NCBI RefSeq assembly: GCF_029852145.1
Contig: NC_079971.1
Span: 14,596,667 to 14,660,666 of the forward strand
Direction of reading: 5' to 3'
DNA: 64,000 nucleotides
From: Microplitis mediator
Lineage: Eukaryota; Arthropoda; Insecta; Hymenoptera; Braconidae
Shown here one piece after another: positions 1 to 14,055 of this stretch. Numbering within the stretch: position 1 is the stretch's first letter; each line of letters starts with the position of its first letter. Both the position numbers and the translations under genes were made by a program. The notes below the pieces were generated by a model. The model made no database searches. It saw only the letters and a list, made by a program, of their open reading frames with translations, and was not told where the DNA came from.

Positions 1-81
1 GCAGCAACTGATTTCGAATGTAAATATTATCAAAAAATATTAAATAATGAAGAAGCCAAAATCAAACACCATGATCAATAG
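1..81 (+). CDS. C-terminal end of non-LTR retrotransposon ORF1 (partial)
   Basis: The window opens in a reading frame of 26 codons that ends with TAG at 79-81. It lies directly upstream of, and in the same frame as, the EN/RT reading frame of the next entry. By position it is the 3' end of ORF1 of the same element, but too little is present to recognise a domain. It could also be an upstream part of the same long ORF interrupted by a TAG. Confidence 0.35.
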   Translation, partial: AATDFECKYYQKILNNEEAKIKHHDQ

Positions 82-126
82 CAAACAACTGTTAAAACAA
101 ATTTTAATACTTCGGATATATCTATA

Positions 127-2970
127 GTGTCATTGAATATATGTGGATTTCTTTATCATAAAGATGAATTAGTTAGTTGGATAAATTGCACAAAACCAGA
201 TGTAATTTGTTTAAATGAAACACACGTATCAGAGGATGTACTGGATCAAGAACTACATATTGAAAATTATAATATAAGCCGTACCAATACTACAAACAAT
301 CGAACTGGTGGAGTATTAACTTTTGTTAAAAATAATATTAGATTTGAAATCTTGGCTTCAAGTGATGCGACAGTTCATGGGTCATGGATAAATATCATAC
401 AACTGAAAGGGAAAGACAAATTAATAATCTGCAACTTGTATAGATCGCCAAATTGTAGCATTAGTAAATTTTGTGATGACTTTAATGATCTGGTTGAAAG
501 TTATGTAGATATTGACAGAACTGTTATCTTAGGAGATTTTAATATGGACGTATCTAAGGATAATCACTATTCAAAGAAACTAGTAAATGAATGTGCTCTA
601 AGGGGATACAAACAGAAAGTTAACAAGCCTACTAGAATAACAAATACTTCTGAAACTATTATAGATTTAGTATTTACAAATTTTCACCTAAAAACTGATG
701 TATTATTAACTCCTAAAATAACAGATCATCAAATAGTCAAAGTAAGCGTTGATAGACTTGAGGATATATCGGAAAATTTAATATATTACTCTAGAGATCT
801 TAAAAATTTTAATTATGATTTATATCTAGTCAAACTTAGAGATAAGATTAACGACATTATTTATAATAAGGAATATAATAGAGGGGATGTAAATAATTTT
901 AACATGTCTATAGATAAAATAATTAATAGTATAGTTTTAACTCTTGACGAAGTTGCACCGGTAACAAAAAGACTAGTAAAAGCTAAGTGGAAAAATAAGC
1001 CCTGGGTAACAAAGGATATTATTGAAAAGATAAAAATTAGAGATAAAGCATTTATTACAGCAAAAAATAGTAAGAAGATAAATGATTTAATAAATTATAA
1101 ACAATTGAGAAATAGTATTACGTCCGATTTAAGAAATAATAAAAAAATATATTATGAAGAAAATATAGATAGAAATAAGACAGATTCTAAAAAATTATGG
1201 GCTAAATTGAAAGAGTTGGTGGGAGATAAAAAGGGTAAACCAACTAAGTTATATAGTATTAATTTTAGCGGTAAAATAGTTTCAGATAATTTAAGTATAG
1301 CGAATAAATTTAACAAATATTTCATTAGTAGCATAGACAAAATTATTGATGATATTAAGAAATATGATATAACGAATTATTATGATGATAATAACTATAG
1401 ACATAACAAGGTTAAATGGGATAAATTTGATGAAGCTTCAATACAAGAAGTTGATAAAATAATTAAGGTATTAGATATCAATAAAGGTGCTAATAACGAC
1501 ATAAATGCAAGTTTGATAAAAAATTTATGGGCTTATGATAAAAATATTATATTACATATGATAAATAATTCTTTGAGGCTTGGAATTGTTCCACATAATT
1601 GGAAGATATCAATCATTACACCTATACAAAAAGTAAAAAATAGTTTGAAGGCTGAGGAATTCAGGCCAATTAACACATTACCTATCTATGAGCAAATTTT
1701 AGAGCAGGTAGTGAAATCGAGGCTAGAAAAATATGTTGAAGAAAATAATTTCTTAGAGGATGAACAATCAGGTTTTCGGAAAAAGTTTTCATGTGAAACC
1801 GCTCTGCAAAATTCGATCATTGACTGGAGGGAAGCCTTGGATAAAGAATTATTAGTTGGAGTGGTATACATCGACTTTGCAAGAGCGTTTGAAACAATTA
1901 GTAGACATACCTTGATTGAAATTCTACAAGAACTCGGTATTGAAGGTGTAGTGTTAGATTGGTTCATATCTTACTTATCTAACAGAAGACAGAAAGTTAA
2001 GTTTAATAATACATTATCAGAAGAAATAAACGTTGAGCATGGTGTTCCACAAGGATCTAAACTAGGTCCATTGCTATTTATTATCTATGTAAATACTGTG
2101 ATAAGGAAATTCAAAAAATTAGGAGTAGTTTGTAAGTTATTCGCAGACGATATGAAGCTGTACTTTACTAGTCTATACCTCAAAGAAATTGAATCTAAAC
2201 TTAATAAGGCATTAGAAATACTAAGTGAATGGTTACGAAAAAATCAATTAAAAATAAATACGAAAAAGACAGTTTTTTCTGTTCTTCATGACCAAAGAAA
2301 ATTAAATGTAAGAAATAAGTGCAATATTACAATTAATGGTATAAAAATACAAGAAGTAACGAAAGTAAAATATTTAGGGATAATTATTGATGACAATTTG
2401 ACGTTCAAAGAAAATTCTATAAATACTGTAAATAAAGTTGCAAGAAAATTAAACATATTACATAGATTAAATAACTCAGTTACTAGTTACACTAAAAACA
2501 TTATATATAAATCTACCATCTCTCCTTATTTCGAATACTGCAGTACTGTGATGTTAAACTATAATAAACAACAAGTGAAAAGAATGCAAATAGTACAGAA
2601 TAGGGCCATGAGATTAGTTCTTGGTGTAAGCAAATATACTAGTATACGAGATATGTTGGATGCCTTAGGTTGGATGACCATCAATCAGCGAATGGTGTAT
2701 AATACGTGCATTTTTATATTTAAAATGTTAAACAATCTCACACCGTCTTATTTAACTAATCGCATAGAATTAATAAAATATAAACATAATTATAATACCA
2801 GGAATAGTAATTGTATTAATATAAAACATACGAGAACTAATACAGCTCAGAAAAGTATACTGTATATAGGGTGCAATTGGTATAATAATCTTCCTGAGAA
2901 CGTTAAACAAGAAAAAAATTTATCAAGTTTTAGAAGAACATTGAAACTATATGTAAAAGCTCATTTTTAA
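127..2970 (+). CDS. Non-LTR retrotransposon ORF2: endonuclease-reverse transcriptase
   Basis: About 947 residues without an internal stop. The frame is open from 82, just after an in-frame TAG, and has no ATG near its start (127 is a GTG), so the true start is uncertain and may rely on reinitiation or readthrough. Residues ~1-215 are an APE-type endonuclease (LGDFNMD at ~136-142, then ITDHQIV near 201). Residues ~490-760 are the reverse transcriptase: FRPINTLP, GFRKKFSCETAL, YIDFARAFETIS, GVPQGSKLGPLLF and the catalytic FADDMK. A C-terminal thumb-like region follows (YLGIIIDDNLTF, RAMRLVLGV). The protein would nick target DNA and copy the element RNA in place. The short 3' UTR and (TTA)n tail suit a jockey/I-group element. 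It is the best preserved retrotransposon ORF in the window and may be a recent insertion. Confidence 0.85.
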   Translation: MSLNICGFLYHKDELVSWINCTKPDVICLNETHVSEDVLDQELHIENYNISRTNTTNNRTGGVLTFVKNNIRFEILASSDATVHGSWINIIQLKGKDKLIICNLYRSPNCSISKFCDDFNDLVESYVDIDRTVILGDFNMDVSKDNHYSKKLVNECALRGYKQKVNKPTRITNTSETIIDLVFTNFHLKTDVLLTPKITDHQIVKVSVDRLEDISENLIYYSRDLKNFNYDLYLVKLRDKINDIIYNKEYNRGDVNNFNMSIDKIINSIVLTLDEVAPVTKRLVKAKWKNKPWVTKDIIEKIKIRDKAFITAKNSKKINDLINYKQLRNSITSDLRNNKKIYYEENIDRNKTDSKKLWAKLKELVGDKKGKPTKLYSINFSGKIVSDNLSIANKFNKYFISSIDKIIDDIKKYDITNYYDDNNYRHNKVKWDKFDEASIQEVDKIIKVLDINKGANNDINASLIKNLWAYDKNIILHMINNSLRLGIVPHNWKISIITPIQKVKNSLKAEEFRPINTLPIYEQILEQVVKSRLEKYVEENNFLEDEQSGFRKKFSCETALQNSIIDWREALDKELLVGVVYIDFARAFETISRHTLIEILQELGIEGVVLDWFISYLSNRRQKVKFNNTLSEEINVEHGVPQGSKLGPLLFIIYVNTVIRKFKKLGVVCKLFADDMKLYFTSLYLKEIESKLNKALEILSEWLRKNQLKINTKKTVFSVLHDQRKLNVRNKCNITINGIKIQEVTKVKYLGIIIDDNLTFKENSINTVNKVARKLNILHRLNNSVTSYTKNIIYKSTISPYFEYCSTVMLNYNKQQVKRMQIVQNRAMRLVLGVSKYTSIRDMLDALGWMTINQRMVYNTCIFIFKMLNNLTPSYLTNRIELIKYKHNYNTRNSNCINIKHTRTNTAQKSILYIGCNWYNNLPENVKQEKNLSSFRRTLKLYVKAHF

Positions 2971-3046
2971 AACTATGTTAATCAAATGTCTGTATAATTG
3001 TAAAAAAATTAATGTATTTAACTAGCAAAACGCTAAATAAACACGA

Positions 3047-4467
<1,421 letters not shown>

Positions 4468-4717
4468 TATGTCCTTTCATTCTGGAGAATTTGGACTCCA
4501 AGCTGTCGAACCTTTTCTCATTCTCCACCCTCTTATTTTCCAAATAACATGTAATGTGCTCGCGGAACTCTTCTAGCTTGTTGTCAAACTCGCTCCTCAA
4601 ATTGTTTCCCCGAGCGTCCTTGATGATGTCCGAGACATCATCGGGAATATTTTGCCTTGTCCGTCGCGGCATGATTATTATGAATTTTTTTTTAAATATG
4701 TCACTCCACTTACTCAC
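4468..4717 (-). pseudogene. 5' part of an ORF1-type retroelement protein, cut by the (TTA)n tail
   Basis: A minus-strand frame encodes a charged N-terminus; the likely start is the ATG at 4672 (MPRRTRQNIPDDVS), with an alternative upstream start at 4717. After ~65 residues with coiled-coil-like heptads (EFDNKLEEFREHITCYL, ENEKRFDSLESKF) the frame runs straight into the microsatellite. Small charged coiled-coil proteins are typical of ORF1 of non-LTR retrotransposons. The simplest reading is that the element ending at 3047 inserted into this ORF1 and its tail forms the junction; the remainder would lie left of the window. Confidence 0.5.
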
Positions 4718-4863
4718 ACACTTCTGACACTAAATTGTAGTATTTGCAACTTATAAATTATAGCACTTATACGATACAATAATAACACACTTATATTAGA
4801 AATAACAACACTACAATTTACAGCAGTAAAATAAAGGCAATCAAAGATATAGTTTATTGATAC

Positions 4864-5806
4864 TGTAACGGGGTGGAATCTTCCTACATTACATTTTAAA
4901 TTCAAGTTCGACTCACGCCAAAAGATCCGCCCTCCTTCTTCAACAACTGTCTACAATTGATGAAATACAGTCATTGATGCGCCGGGGTCGCTACGGTCGA
5001 GTCCCGACATTTGGTTTTAGGGGTTGATCAACCTGAGTGGAGAGGTACGAGGGCCAGAGACGACGAGCGATCGCTCTCTTGGCTCGCAGCAACCGCCGTG
5101 GACGGACGTGCCTTTTTATCAACTACCACTAACATCTTGGTTTCCACAAGTTTCTATCGACTACTACTACTACTACACGTGCTGCTAGTCATCATTCAAA
5201 TTGGGCCAAGAGTATATAAGCCCACGGCTCGTGGAAGCTTATTTCTTTAATTAAGTTTATTAAGTTTATTTAACGGTTATTTATATAATAATTGTTGTGG
5301 ATTGGATCTGGTCGATGGGAAAGGATTGGAACGGTTTGGTGGACTTGGAAGGAAGGACTGGGTCTGGTTTTGGTCTTGGAGGAAAAGGATCGTTGGAATA
5401 AGAAGGACTGGTTAAGGTTGGAGATTGTTGGGGTAAGTGAACTCGTTTTGTTATTGTCGGGTTAACTATTCATTTGTTAAATAATATTTTATTAATTGAG
5501 GAGTCGTTATTTGTTAAAGTAGTCGAGTCAATTTATTAGAGTCAGTAGAGTCACATTGTCGTTAATTAAATTAGTCGAGTCAGTTTTGTAAAAGTAGTCG
5601 AGTCAGTGTCATCCGTCATTTTGGTTATTGTTCATCTCATCAATTATTATCTGTAAAGCGGCTTCGTCTGAATAAATGCCATTGTTTATATTTGAATTTG
5701 ACATATAAATTTAATTTATCACAACCTTCCTGACAAGTTAGGTATAAGAATTCTCTCTTCATATTTTAATACTGTGTGGTCCAGTAAGGGGCTTACCCTC
5801 ACCTGG
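4864..5806 (+). mobile_element. Possible solo LTR with a TATA box
   Basis: The stretch begins TGTAACGGGG after GATAC, and GATAC recurs at the far side near 5807, which could be a 5-bp target duplication. It contains a strong TATATAAG at 5213-5220, followed by GC-richer sequence and an AT-rich tail. Against this, the right end (CACCTGGA) is not a canonical CA terminus and no internal region is present. I infer an LTR or other promoter-bearing repeat; an unrelated promoter is possible. Confidence 0.3.
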
Positions 5807-6261
5807 AGATACTGAGTTCAGCTAGACAGGTTTGCAAGACACCTTAAGTTTTGCACATGTGTGGGACACTTATCGTATTGAGACCCCAATCACAAATTAA
5901 CATAATAAATGCACCCATTACAATACAATACGTATGCTGTTTAGTTGTCAATATAAGACTGACTGACTCTAGTTGTTCATCTTAAAACAAGAGAAGAAAG
6001 CTTTTATTTTATAGTTATTCAAAGATTTTCAAAGATCAGTTTTACATTCGTTACAATCTTTAGGCATGATCAGATCTCATTATATCTGGCCAACCACCGG
6101 TTATATTCGATCAGATCTAATCAGATTTTATTAGATCTGGGCTAGACTCAATATCAGACATGATTATATCAAGTCAGATCTGGGTACATCTGGTAGGATC
6201 AGATCAGACACTTATAATTCAAATTACCTCGGATGCCAGAAATTAAATGATGAGAACTTTT
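5807..6261. other. No gene seen; degenerate AGATCTGATC-rich repeats at 6065-6215
   Basis: No supported ORF. Between about 6065 and 6215 variants of ATCAGATCT and AGATCTGG recur every 10-25 bp in both orientations, giving an irregular, partly palindromic array. Its function is unknown. Confidence 0.4.
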
Positions 6262-7059
6262 TTAACTTCCCGCTAAAAAAATTAAAAATTTTCAAAAATT
6301 CGGGAAGTTATTGGTTTCGGTCCGATTTGCAGAAACCAAATTTCTATCAGATTTTGACGTTTTGAGGTTCTAGGAAGCTATCCTGACTATTTTTACGATG
6401 ATGTCCGAGTGTATGTATGTGTGTACGTACGTAGGTATGTATGTATGTAAATATTCATAACTCTTGAACGGATGAACCGATTTTAATCTTTGAGGTGTCA
6501 TTCAACGCGGCTTGTTAATATCTTGAAGCTGTAAAAATGTGAGCTTAATCGGTAGGGTGCGTTCGGAGATATTTCAAAAATAAAATTTTTTAAAAAATGT
6601 TTTATTTGGATAACTTTTAATTTGCTCAATGGATTGATTCCGAAATCTAGTCAGCTCTGAAACTTCATAAGCCGCGTCGAATGCCACCTCAACCATCAAA
6701 ATCCGTTCATTCGTTCAAGAGAAACCGGTAACGAAAGAATTCAACAAAAATTTTTTCTTTGGTTTTTTTCAAAATTTCTCAAAAACGACTCGATATATCA
6801 ATTTCAAAATTTGATCAGCTTTAGAACTTGATAGAACACGTCGATTGCCACCTCAACTGTCTTAATCGGTCAATTCGTTCACGAGATATCGTGGGAGAAA
6901 GAAATGCTGAAAAATGGTTTTTTACAAAACAATGGCATACAAAAGTAGTTGCGAGCTCGAAGAGCTCGAAAATGTATTCTCAACAATGTTTTCGAGCATA
7001 TTGAGCTGGAAGTTTTGGGGCTGGCCCGCAGGGGTAACCGATAGACTGATTTTTTTTTA
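6262..7059 (+). mobile_element. GT-repeat-bearing interspersed element, copy 1
   Basis: Begins TTAACTTCCCGCT and ends GGCTGGCCCGCAGGGG then a T-run, the same ends as copies at 7306, 25221 and 33500. After the head comes a short hairpin-like block (AAAATTCGGGAAGTTATTGG), a degenerate GTAT/GTAC microsatellite at ~6405-6450, and then degenerate repeats of a ~125-bp module recognisable by TTCGTTCACGAGATATCG and CACCTCAAC. No coding capacity is visible, so it is non-autonomous. Confidence 0.7.
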
Positions 7060-7149
7060 TTGACACTAGCAGAGCTGTACGGAGGCAGAAGAAATTAAAA
7101 ATTCCAAGATTTTTTACCATTCGACCAACAGACTTGAAATTCGAAAGGA

Positions 7150-7300
7150 ACATCACCAGAAAGAGCGCTCGGTGCCATACCGACATGGAATGGGTTCGAT
7201 CCCAGTTCAGGCTATCTATATTTTTCTCAATTTATCAATAAATTGTCTTGTTAAGATGGCTAACTGGAAGTTGTAGGTTTTACTATATTTGAAATATTTA
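7150..7300 (+). repeat. tRNA-derived SINE, damaged copy
   Basis: Contains a pol III B-box-like GGGTTCGATCCC and the tail GGCTATCTATATTTTTCTC followed by ATTTATCAATAAATTGTCTT. The same tail follows the better preserved tRNA-like head at 14626. The A-box part is degenerate here. Two copies sharing head and tail make a SINE more likely than a tRNA gene. Confidence 0.6.
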
Positions 7301-7305
7301 ACATT

Positions 7306-8571
<1,266 letters not shown>

Positions 8572-9559
8572 GTAATTTTTCGAAAATTTTATTTTATCTC
8601 CTTTTTACCTTACATTTACTGGGTAAGTAACGCAGAAATAGAAGAGAACCTGTTACGTCCTGTTGGTAACATTTATACCAATTAGGGGAATTGTTAGAAT
8701 TAATAGAACCTTTTAGGAATCTACTGATCCCAGGGAATATTCTCTGGTTAAATTAGATGCATGTTGAAATCATGATTTTATGTATAATATGCCGGGAGGT
8801 ACTTACTTTGTCGGTCCTTTTGTTGTTTCTTAGTTATATAGAACGGTCACACCGCTGTGGATCACTCAACCATTATTACCTTAGGAGCTGGGGTTTCTGG
8901 GAAGTATATCACTTCTATTACTATTGGATCGTTCAAAAGCCTGGAAGCGTAGAAATTAAACCTAGGATCTTTTTCGTTGACCCAGGTCAACGGAAGAGGT
9001 CTTTCCCCAATTGTTATAAGAATCAACTTATAGGAATTATTTGACTCAGAAACAGGTTTAAAGTAACCGGGACAACCCGGGTACTTACAGACTTCGGGTT
9101 TTGATTTCAATCGATCAGACACGCGGCGGGAGTTTTTCATTTCAATAAAATAATGATAACGTCCGATTCGACTTATTTCTCAGATTTTATTATAGACAAA
9201 GAATATTTGAATTGACAAAGGTAATTATAATAATAAAAAAAAATATATTTATATGGTATAGGTTAAATTCTAATATCCTCCACGCCTATTACCGAAGGTA
9301 GTAATTTCAATAGTTGTATATATAAAAAAACTTTTTATTTATCATTATTATTATTATCGCCAGCGGCTTAAAATACGAATTTGGGTGACAAGGTTAAACT
9401 ATTCATGTTTTGCCCATTGGGGTTTGAATTAATCCTAATTTTATGAAAAGAATTCATTTAAGGTTATTAAAACAATTGAATGAATAAATTTCACAAATTA
9501 ATTTAAAATTGTGTGAAAAGAATTCATTTCAAATTATCAAAATAACCAGACAAATTTCT
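8572..9559. other. No recognised feature
   Basis: AT-rich sequence with small overlapping ORFs on both strands around 8757-9140 and no domain that I recognise. A TGTTACGTCC near 8651 and ATAACGTCC near 9157 resemble LTR-type termini, but no paired end or target duplication is visible. Confidence 0.3.
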
Positions 9560-10100
9560 AGATAAAATTTTATATTAAAATCAAAAAAATTTTAATATCA
9601 CAAATTTTTCAAAATTATTTTAATTAAAATTTCCCAAATAAACTTTTTAAAATCACGAATCGCAAAATTATTTTAATTTAATTATTTTATAATTTTTCCA
9701 ATTAAATTTTATCCAGGAAAAAAAAAATCAAAAGATTTAAGAATCACAATTCACAAAATTATTTTATAAATTTTTTCCAAATAAATTTTATCGAAGATGA
9801 AAAGATTTGAAAATCACAATTCACAAAATTATTTCAATCTAATTATTTTGGAAAATTTTCCAAATAAATTTTATCAAGGAAAGATCAAAAGATTTAAAAT
9901 TCACAATTCACAAAATTATTTAAATTTAATTATTTTATAAAATTTTCCTAGTTAAATTTTATTAAAGCAGATCAAAAGATTTAAAAATCACAATTCACAA
10001 AATTACTTTAATGTAATTATTTTCTAAAATTTTACCAGTTAAATTTTATCGAGAACAGATCAAGAGATTTAAAAATCACAATTCACAAAATTATTTTTGA
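9560..10100. repeat. Tandem array with ~87-bp period
   Basis: The segment CACAATTCACAAAATTA recurs with unit starts at about 9663, 9754, 9824, 9911, 9998 and 10086. The last three intervals are 87-88 bp; one unit lost about 17 bp. Each unit carries an AATTTTATC block and GATTTAAAAATC. Around five diverged copies, very AT-rich. Confidence 0.75.
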
Positions 10101-11018
10101 GTCATAACGCTTAAAATTCCAGATAGACTCTATTTTAACGAATGATCGAAAAATCACAAATTTTACCTTTATAAAATTTTAATAGATTCTTTTTTTCAAG
10201 ATCATCAGCAGAACTCACTCATTAAAATCTGTCACTCGACTGCTAATTAATTCTCTTAACTCCTTTGTTCTCTTCGCTAATTCCCCAATTCCTCCCCCCC
10301 CCCTAATTTCTATATGTGGCGTGGAGGTGGTGAGAATCAACGCCAAGATGAAGTCTCAGCCTTTTGTTTAGTCTGCAACTTTGGTTATCTCGATACTTTA
10401 TTCTTCTAAGAATTATTATTTATTTAAAATATTTAATTTCGTTTGAATCATTAAAATTTTGATTGTCAAGTTATTAAATTTAATCTCGTCAGCAGTAAAT
10501 ATTGTTTAAATTATTAATGCGAAAACCAAGGAATAGGTTAGATTATCTAAGTTAAATTGTTGCTCATACAAAAAAAAAAAAAATTTTGTGAATGTGATGA
10601 GAACATGAGAAAGAAGTTGAAATTTATGACGACGACAAGTTTAGGGCACTAGCATATGGCGTTTCATTATGGTAAAGCAGATACCTCTCTCCGTATAGAG
10701 AGCTTCGAGAAGAACAAAGGTGAGGGGAGTTTTTGGTCAAGCGTCTTGGGCCGACTCGCTCCTCTCAGGAGTAACTTTATGAGTTCTTGCTCTCACTCGA
10801 CTAGCGAGTCGAGCATTTCTAAGGAGTCGACGAAAAACTCCTGAGTGGAGCGAAATACCAAAATGTCTTTCGCTCTCACTCGGAGCTCAACAAGATGGAG
10901 AAGTAGTGGGGATCGCTCGCGAGTGAGTTTAGGCTATTCAGTCACAGGAGTACTCGCTTGAGGATTTTTTCGTAAAAAGAGCAAAACTCCTACTCCCTAT
11001 TCCTGATATATATATATA
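10101..11018. other. No gene seen; GAGTCG/CTCACTCG-rich block at 10690-10960
   Basis: AT-rich to about 10640, with a C-run at 10291. The block at 10690-10960 is richer in G+C and repeats GAGTCG, CTCACTCG and CTCCTGAGTGGAGC in both orientations, for example around ACTCGACTAGCGAGTCGAGC. A 62-codon frame over it lacks recognisable features. Confidence 0.35.
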
Positions 11019-12028
11019 TTAGGGTGCTTTTATTTTTGCGACTATTTTTTTTTTCGCTCCCATCCCGAAATTTTGTTGAAAATACCCCAAAAAAAAAAAT
11101 TCCCTGAGAGTTTGGACCCTTAATATTAATATTAAGTACTCGACCACAGCGTGTGAAGATTTCCCATTTAAAATACACGTAAACTTGGGTTCTTATTTTT
11201 TAAACTTCTATAACTCTGCGGCATTTTATGATATCATCTCGCCCAAAGTCGCGATTTTCTCAGAATTAAATGTTTTACAAAAGTGCCCGAAGTCGCGAAG
11301 TCGTAACTCATACAGGTGAGGTAGTACGGACCACTAAACTGAATTTTTTCATAGGATTCTTGTTTTTTTTCTCAACAACAAGACCTACCGAAAAAATGTG
11401 AATGATAATTTTATAGGGAATTCAATTTTCTACAAAAAAGGTCTCTAGCACTAAATCACTCAGATTGATATTTTCTGAGATATTAGTCAAAAAAAAAATC
11501 AATATTTTCTAAGATTTGATTTGACATTTTATGGGAATTCAATGCTACGTCAACTTCAATAATTAATATCTCAAAAAATATCCATCTAAGTGATTCGGTG
11601 CTAAGGACCTTTTTTGTAGGAAATTAAATTTTCTATAAAGTTGTCATTTCCATTTTTTCTGTAGGTCTTGTTGTTTATGAGATAATGAGAAAAAAAACAA
11701 GAATTCTATGAAAAAATTCAATTTAGCGGTCCGTAGTACCCCACCTATATGAGTAACGACTTCGCGACAATGGGCACTTTTGTAGAGCATTTAATTCTGA
11801 GGAAATCCCGAATTTGGACGAGATGATATCATAAAATTCCGTGGAGTTATAGAAGTTTAAAAAATAAAAACCCTAGTTGACGTGTATTTTTAATGGGAAA
11901 TCTTCAGATGCTGTGGTCGAGTACTTAATATTAATATTAAGGGCTCAAACTCTCAGGGATTTTTTTGGGGGGTATTTCCAACAAAAATTCGGGATGGGAG
12001 CGAAAAAAAAAAAATAAAAGCACCCTAA
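11019..12028. mobile_element. Foldback element D1 (TTAGGGTGC termini)
   Basis: A near-complete palindrome of ~1 kb: TTAGGGTGCTTTTATTTTTG at the left is mirrored by CAAAAAT...AAAAGCACCCTAA at the right, with mirror symmetry through almost the whole length and a centre near 11520. It sits in a TA-rich stretch, consistent with TA target duplication. An 18-nt palindrome CTTAATATTAATATTAAG lies ~100 bp from each end (11119-11136 and 11924-11941). No coding capacity. Best read as a non-autonomous Tc1/mariner-like element whose terminal repeats make up the entire element. Confidence 0.8.
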
Positions 12029-12956
12029 TATATATACATATATATATATTGAGACAATGTGAATTGGCATCGTCATCCTCAGCCTTGCGGTTCCCGATTT
12101 TTTTTCCCGTCTCGTTGCCGCCTGAAACGATATAAGTCATAGTGCCGTGGTCACATGACGAATTGTCACGTTGACGCATGTCCGTCAGGTGAAAGTGGGG
12201 ACAGTCTCGAGGCTTGTAGGACCCAAATTTATTGGCCATCACTTCGATCCTGGATCAACTAGCGCTTAGACGTTTTTCTGATTGTATTCAGTATTAAATA
12301 TCAGACAATCCTACTTGTACTATTTCTATTATTTTGTCATATATTATCTTATTTTATTGCGTATTAATTAATTATTATAAATCAAGTTAGATTTATTAAG
12401 TTTATTGTACGTTCCTGGCGATTCACTTGTATATTAAATAATATTAAGTTTAAATAATAAAATCAGTGTATTACAAGGCGTTATTCCATGTGGTTACGGA
12501 TTGTGTATCCGGCGTTCCAACCAGGACTGCGTTTATTGTACCTTGCGGAAATTACTGGAAGTAAATGAATCTCTGTTACGATTGGCAATAAACTTGCGTA
12601 CTTCTATAAAATCAATCCTTTACATTATACCTTGCTTTTGTTCTATCCTCGTCCTAAAATACTGGTAAGATTACCGAATAATTTGATTTAATAATTACAA
12701 ATGGAGTTATAAGTAGTAACTCGACCATTGATAAGTCTAATTTATAATTTTATAATAAGCCGTGAGGTAAGTTGATAAGCTTTTTTATACGTTGCCGAGT
12801 TTGGACAAGTGCGGGTACTTACTTTGCAAGAACCCAAGCCCATTGATCTGTCTTATACTTAAAAATTTCGTAGAGGCCAGCCTAAGCCAGGGTTCAACCC
12901 GCGAATCCTGGTGGCTGCTGGTTAGAATCGCCAAGCAAGAAGGCTATTTATCTCAA

Positions 12957-12961
<5 letters not shown>
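12029..12961. other. No recognised gene
   Basis: Moderately AT-rich sequence with fragments of higher complexity at 12060-12260 and 12470-12620 and small unsupported ORFs on both strands. Nothing in it was recognised. Confidence 0.3.

Positions 12962-13024
<63 letters not shown>
12962..13024. repeat. (TA)n microsatellite at the edge of foldback element D2
   Basis: About 60 bp of TA dinucleotides directly abutting the TTAGGGTG terminus of the next element. A shorter TA run follows the element at 14047. This suits insertion into a TA target and later expansion. Confidence 0.9.
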
Positions 13025-13028
<4 letters not shown>

Positions 13029-14047
13029 GGTGATTCTAAAAACAAACAAATTTTTTTTTTTTTGCCAAACAGGTTCAAAAGTTTCGTTTAGATAAAAAAA
13101 GACGCCTGTGAAAATTAGAGCGCTTAATATTAATATTAACATTATCCGCATTGCACTTTTCTATTTCCCATAAGAATAACATGGAAAAAAATTTTTGTAC
13201 GTCTTCTGATTTTTATAAATAGCTGACGATGCGTCATAGGAGTAATTGGCAGGCATATTTTTGTAAGGAATTGAATGATCTACAAAAAAAGATTCTTATC
13301 ATTTTTTGAGGAATCTATTTGTTCAAAAGTTATTTGAGGTTGAAGTCGAATTCATATTAAATTTTGAAATTTTCTTACTTTTCCGGCGAAACTATCAGAC
13401 CTATCACAAAATATCACTGGACCTTTTTTGTAGATAATTTTATTCCCTAGAAGTTTTTCTTCTAAAGTTTTTTCGAATTTCACATTGTTTTCTAGTTATT
13501 TTTATTTTAATGTCAAGCTATTAAAATCGATCAGAAGACTATTTTTTTTATGAGCATGACATTAAAATAAAAATAACTAGAAAACAATGCGAAATTCGAA
13601 AAAACTTTATGAGAAAAACTTCTAGGGAATAAAATTATCTACAAAAAAGGTCCAGTGATATTTTGTAATAGGTCTGATAGTTTCGCCGGAAAAGTAAGAA
13701 AATTTCAAAATTTAATATGAATTCGACTTCAACCTCAAATAACTTTTGAACAAATAGATTCCTCTAAAAATGATAAGAATCTTTTTTTGTAGAGCATTCA
13801 ATTCCCTACAAAAATATACCTGCCAATTATTCCTATGACGCATCGTTAGCTACTTATAAAAATCAGAAGACGTAAAAAAATTTTTTCTATGTTATTCTTA
13901 TGGGAAATAGAAAAGTGCAATGCGGACAATGTTAATATTAATATTAAGAGCTCTAATCTTCACAGGCGTCTTTTTTCATCTAAACGAAACTTTTGAACCT
14001 GTTTGGAAGAAGAAAAAAAAATTTGTTTGTTTTTTGAATCACCCTAA
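13025..14047. mobile_element. Foldback element D2 (TTAGGGTGATTC termini)
   Basis: Palindrome of ~1,020 bp with ~505-bp arms and a centre near 13536; the arms match almost base for base. The subterminal 16-mer TTAATATTAATATTAA is at 13124-13139 and 13932-13947. It belongs to the same superfamily as D1 and D4 but has diverged terminal sequence (TGATTC instead of TGCTTT or TGCGTC). TA-rich flanks. Non-coding. Confidence 0.85.
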
Positions 14048-14055
14048 TATATATA

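Noticed and set aside
8757..9140. Overlapping ORFs on both strands
   Set aside because: No domain, no codon signal, and complementary overlap without supporting context.
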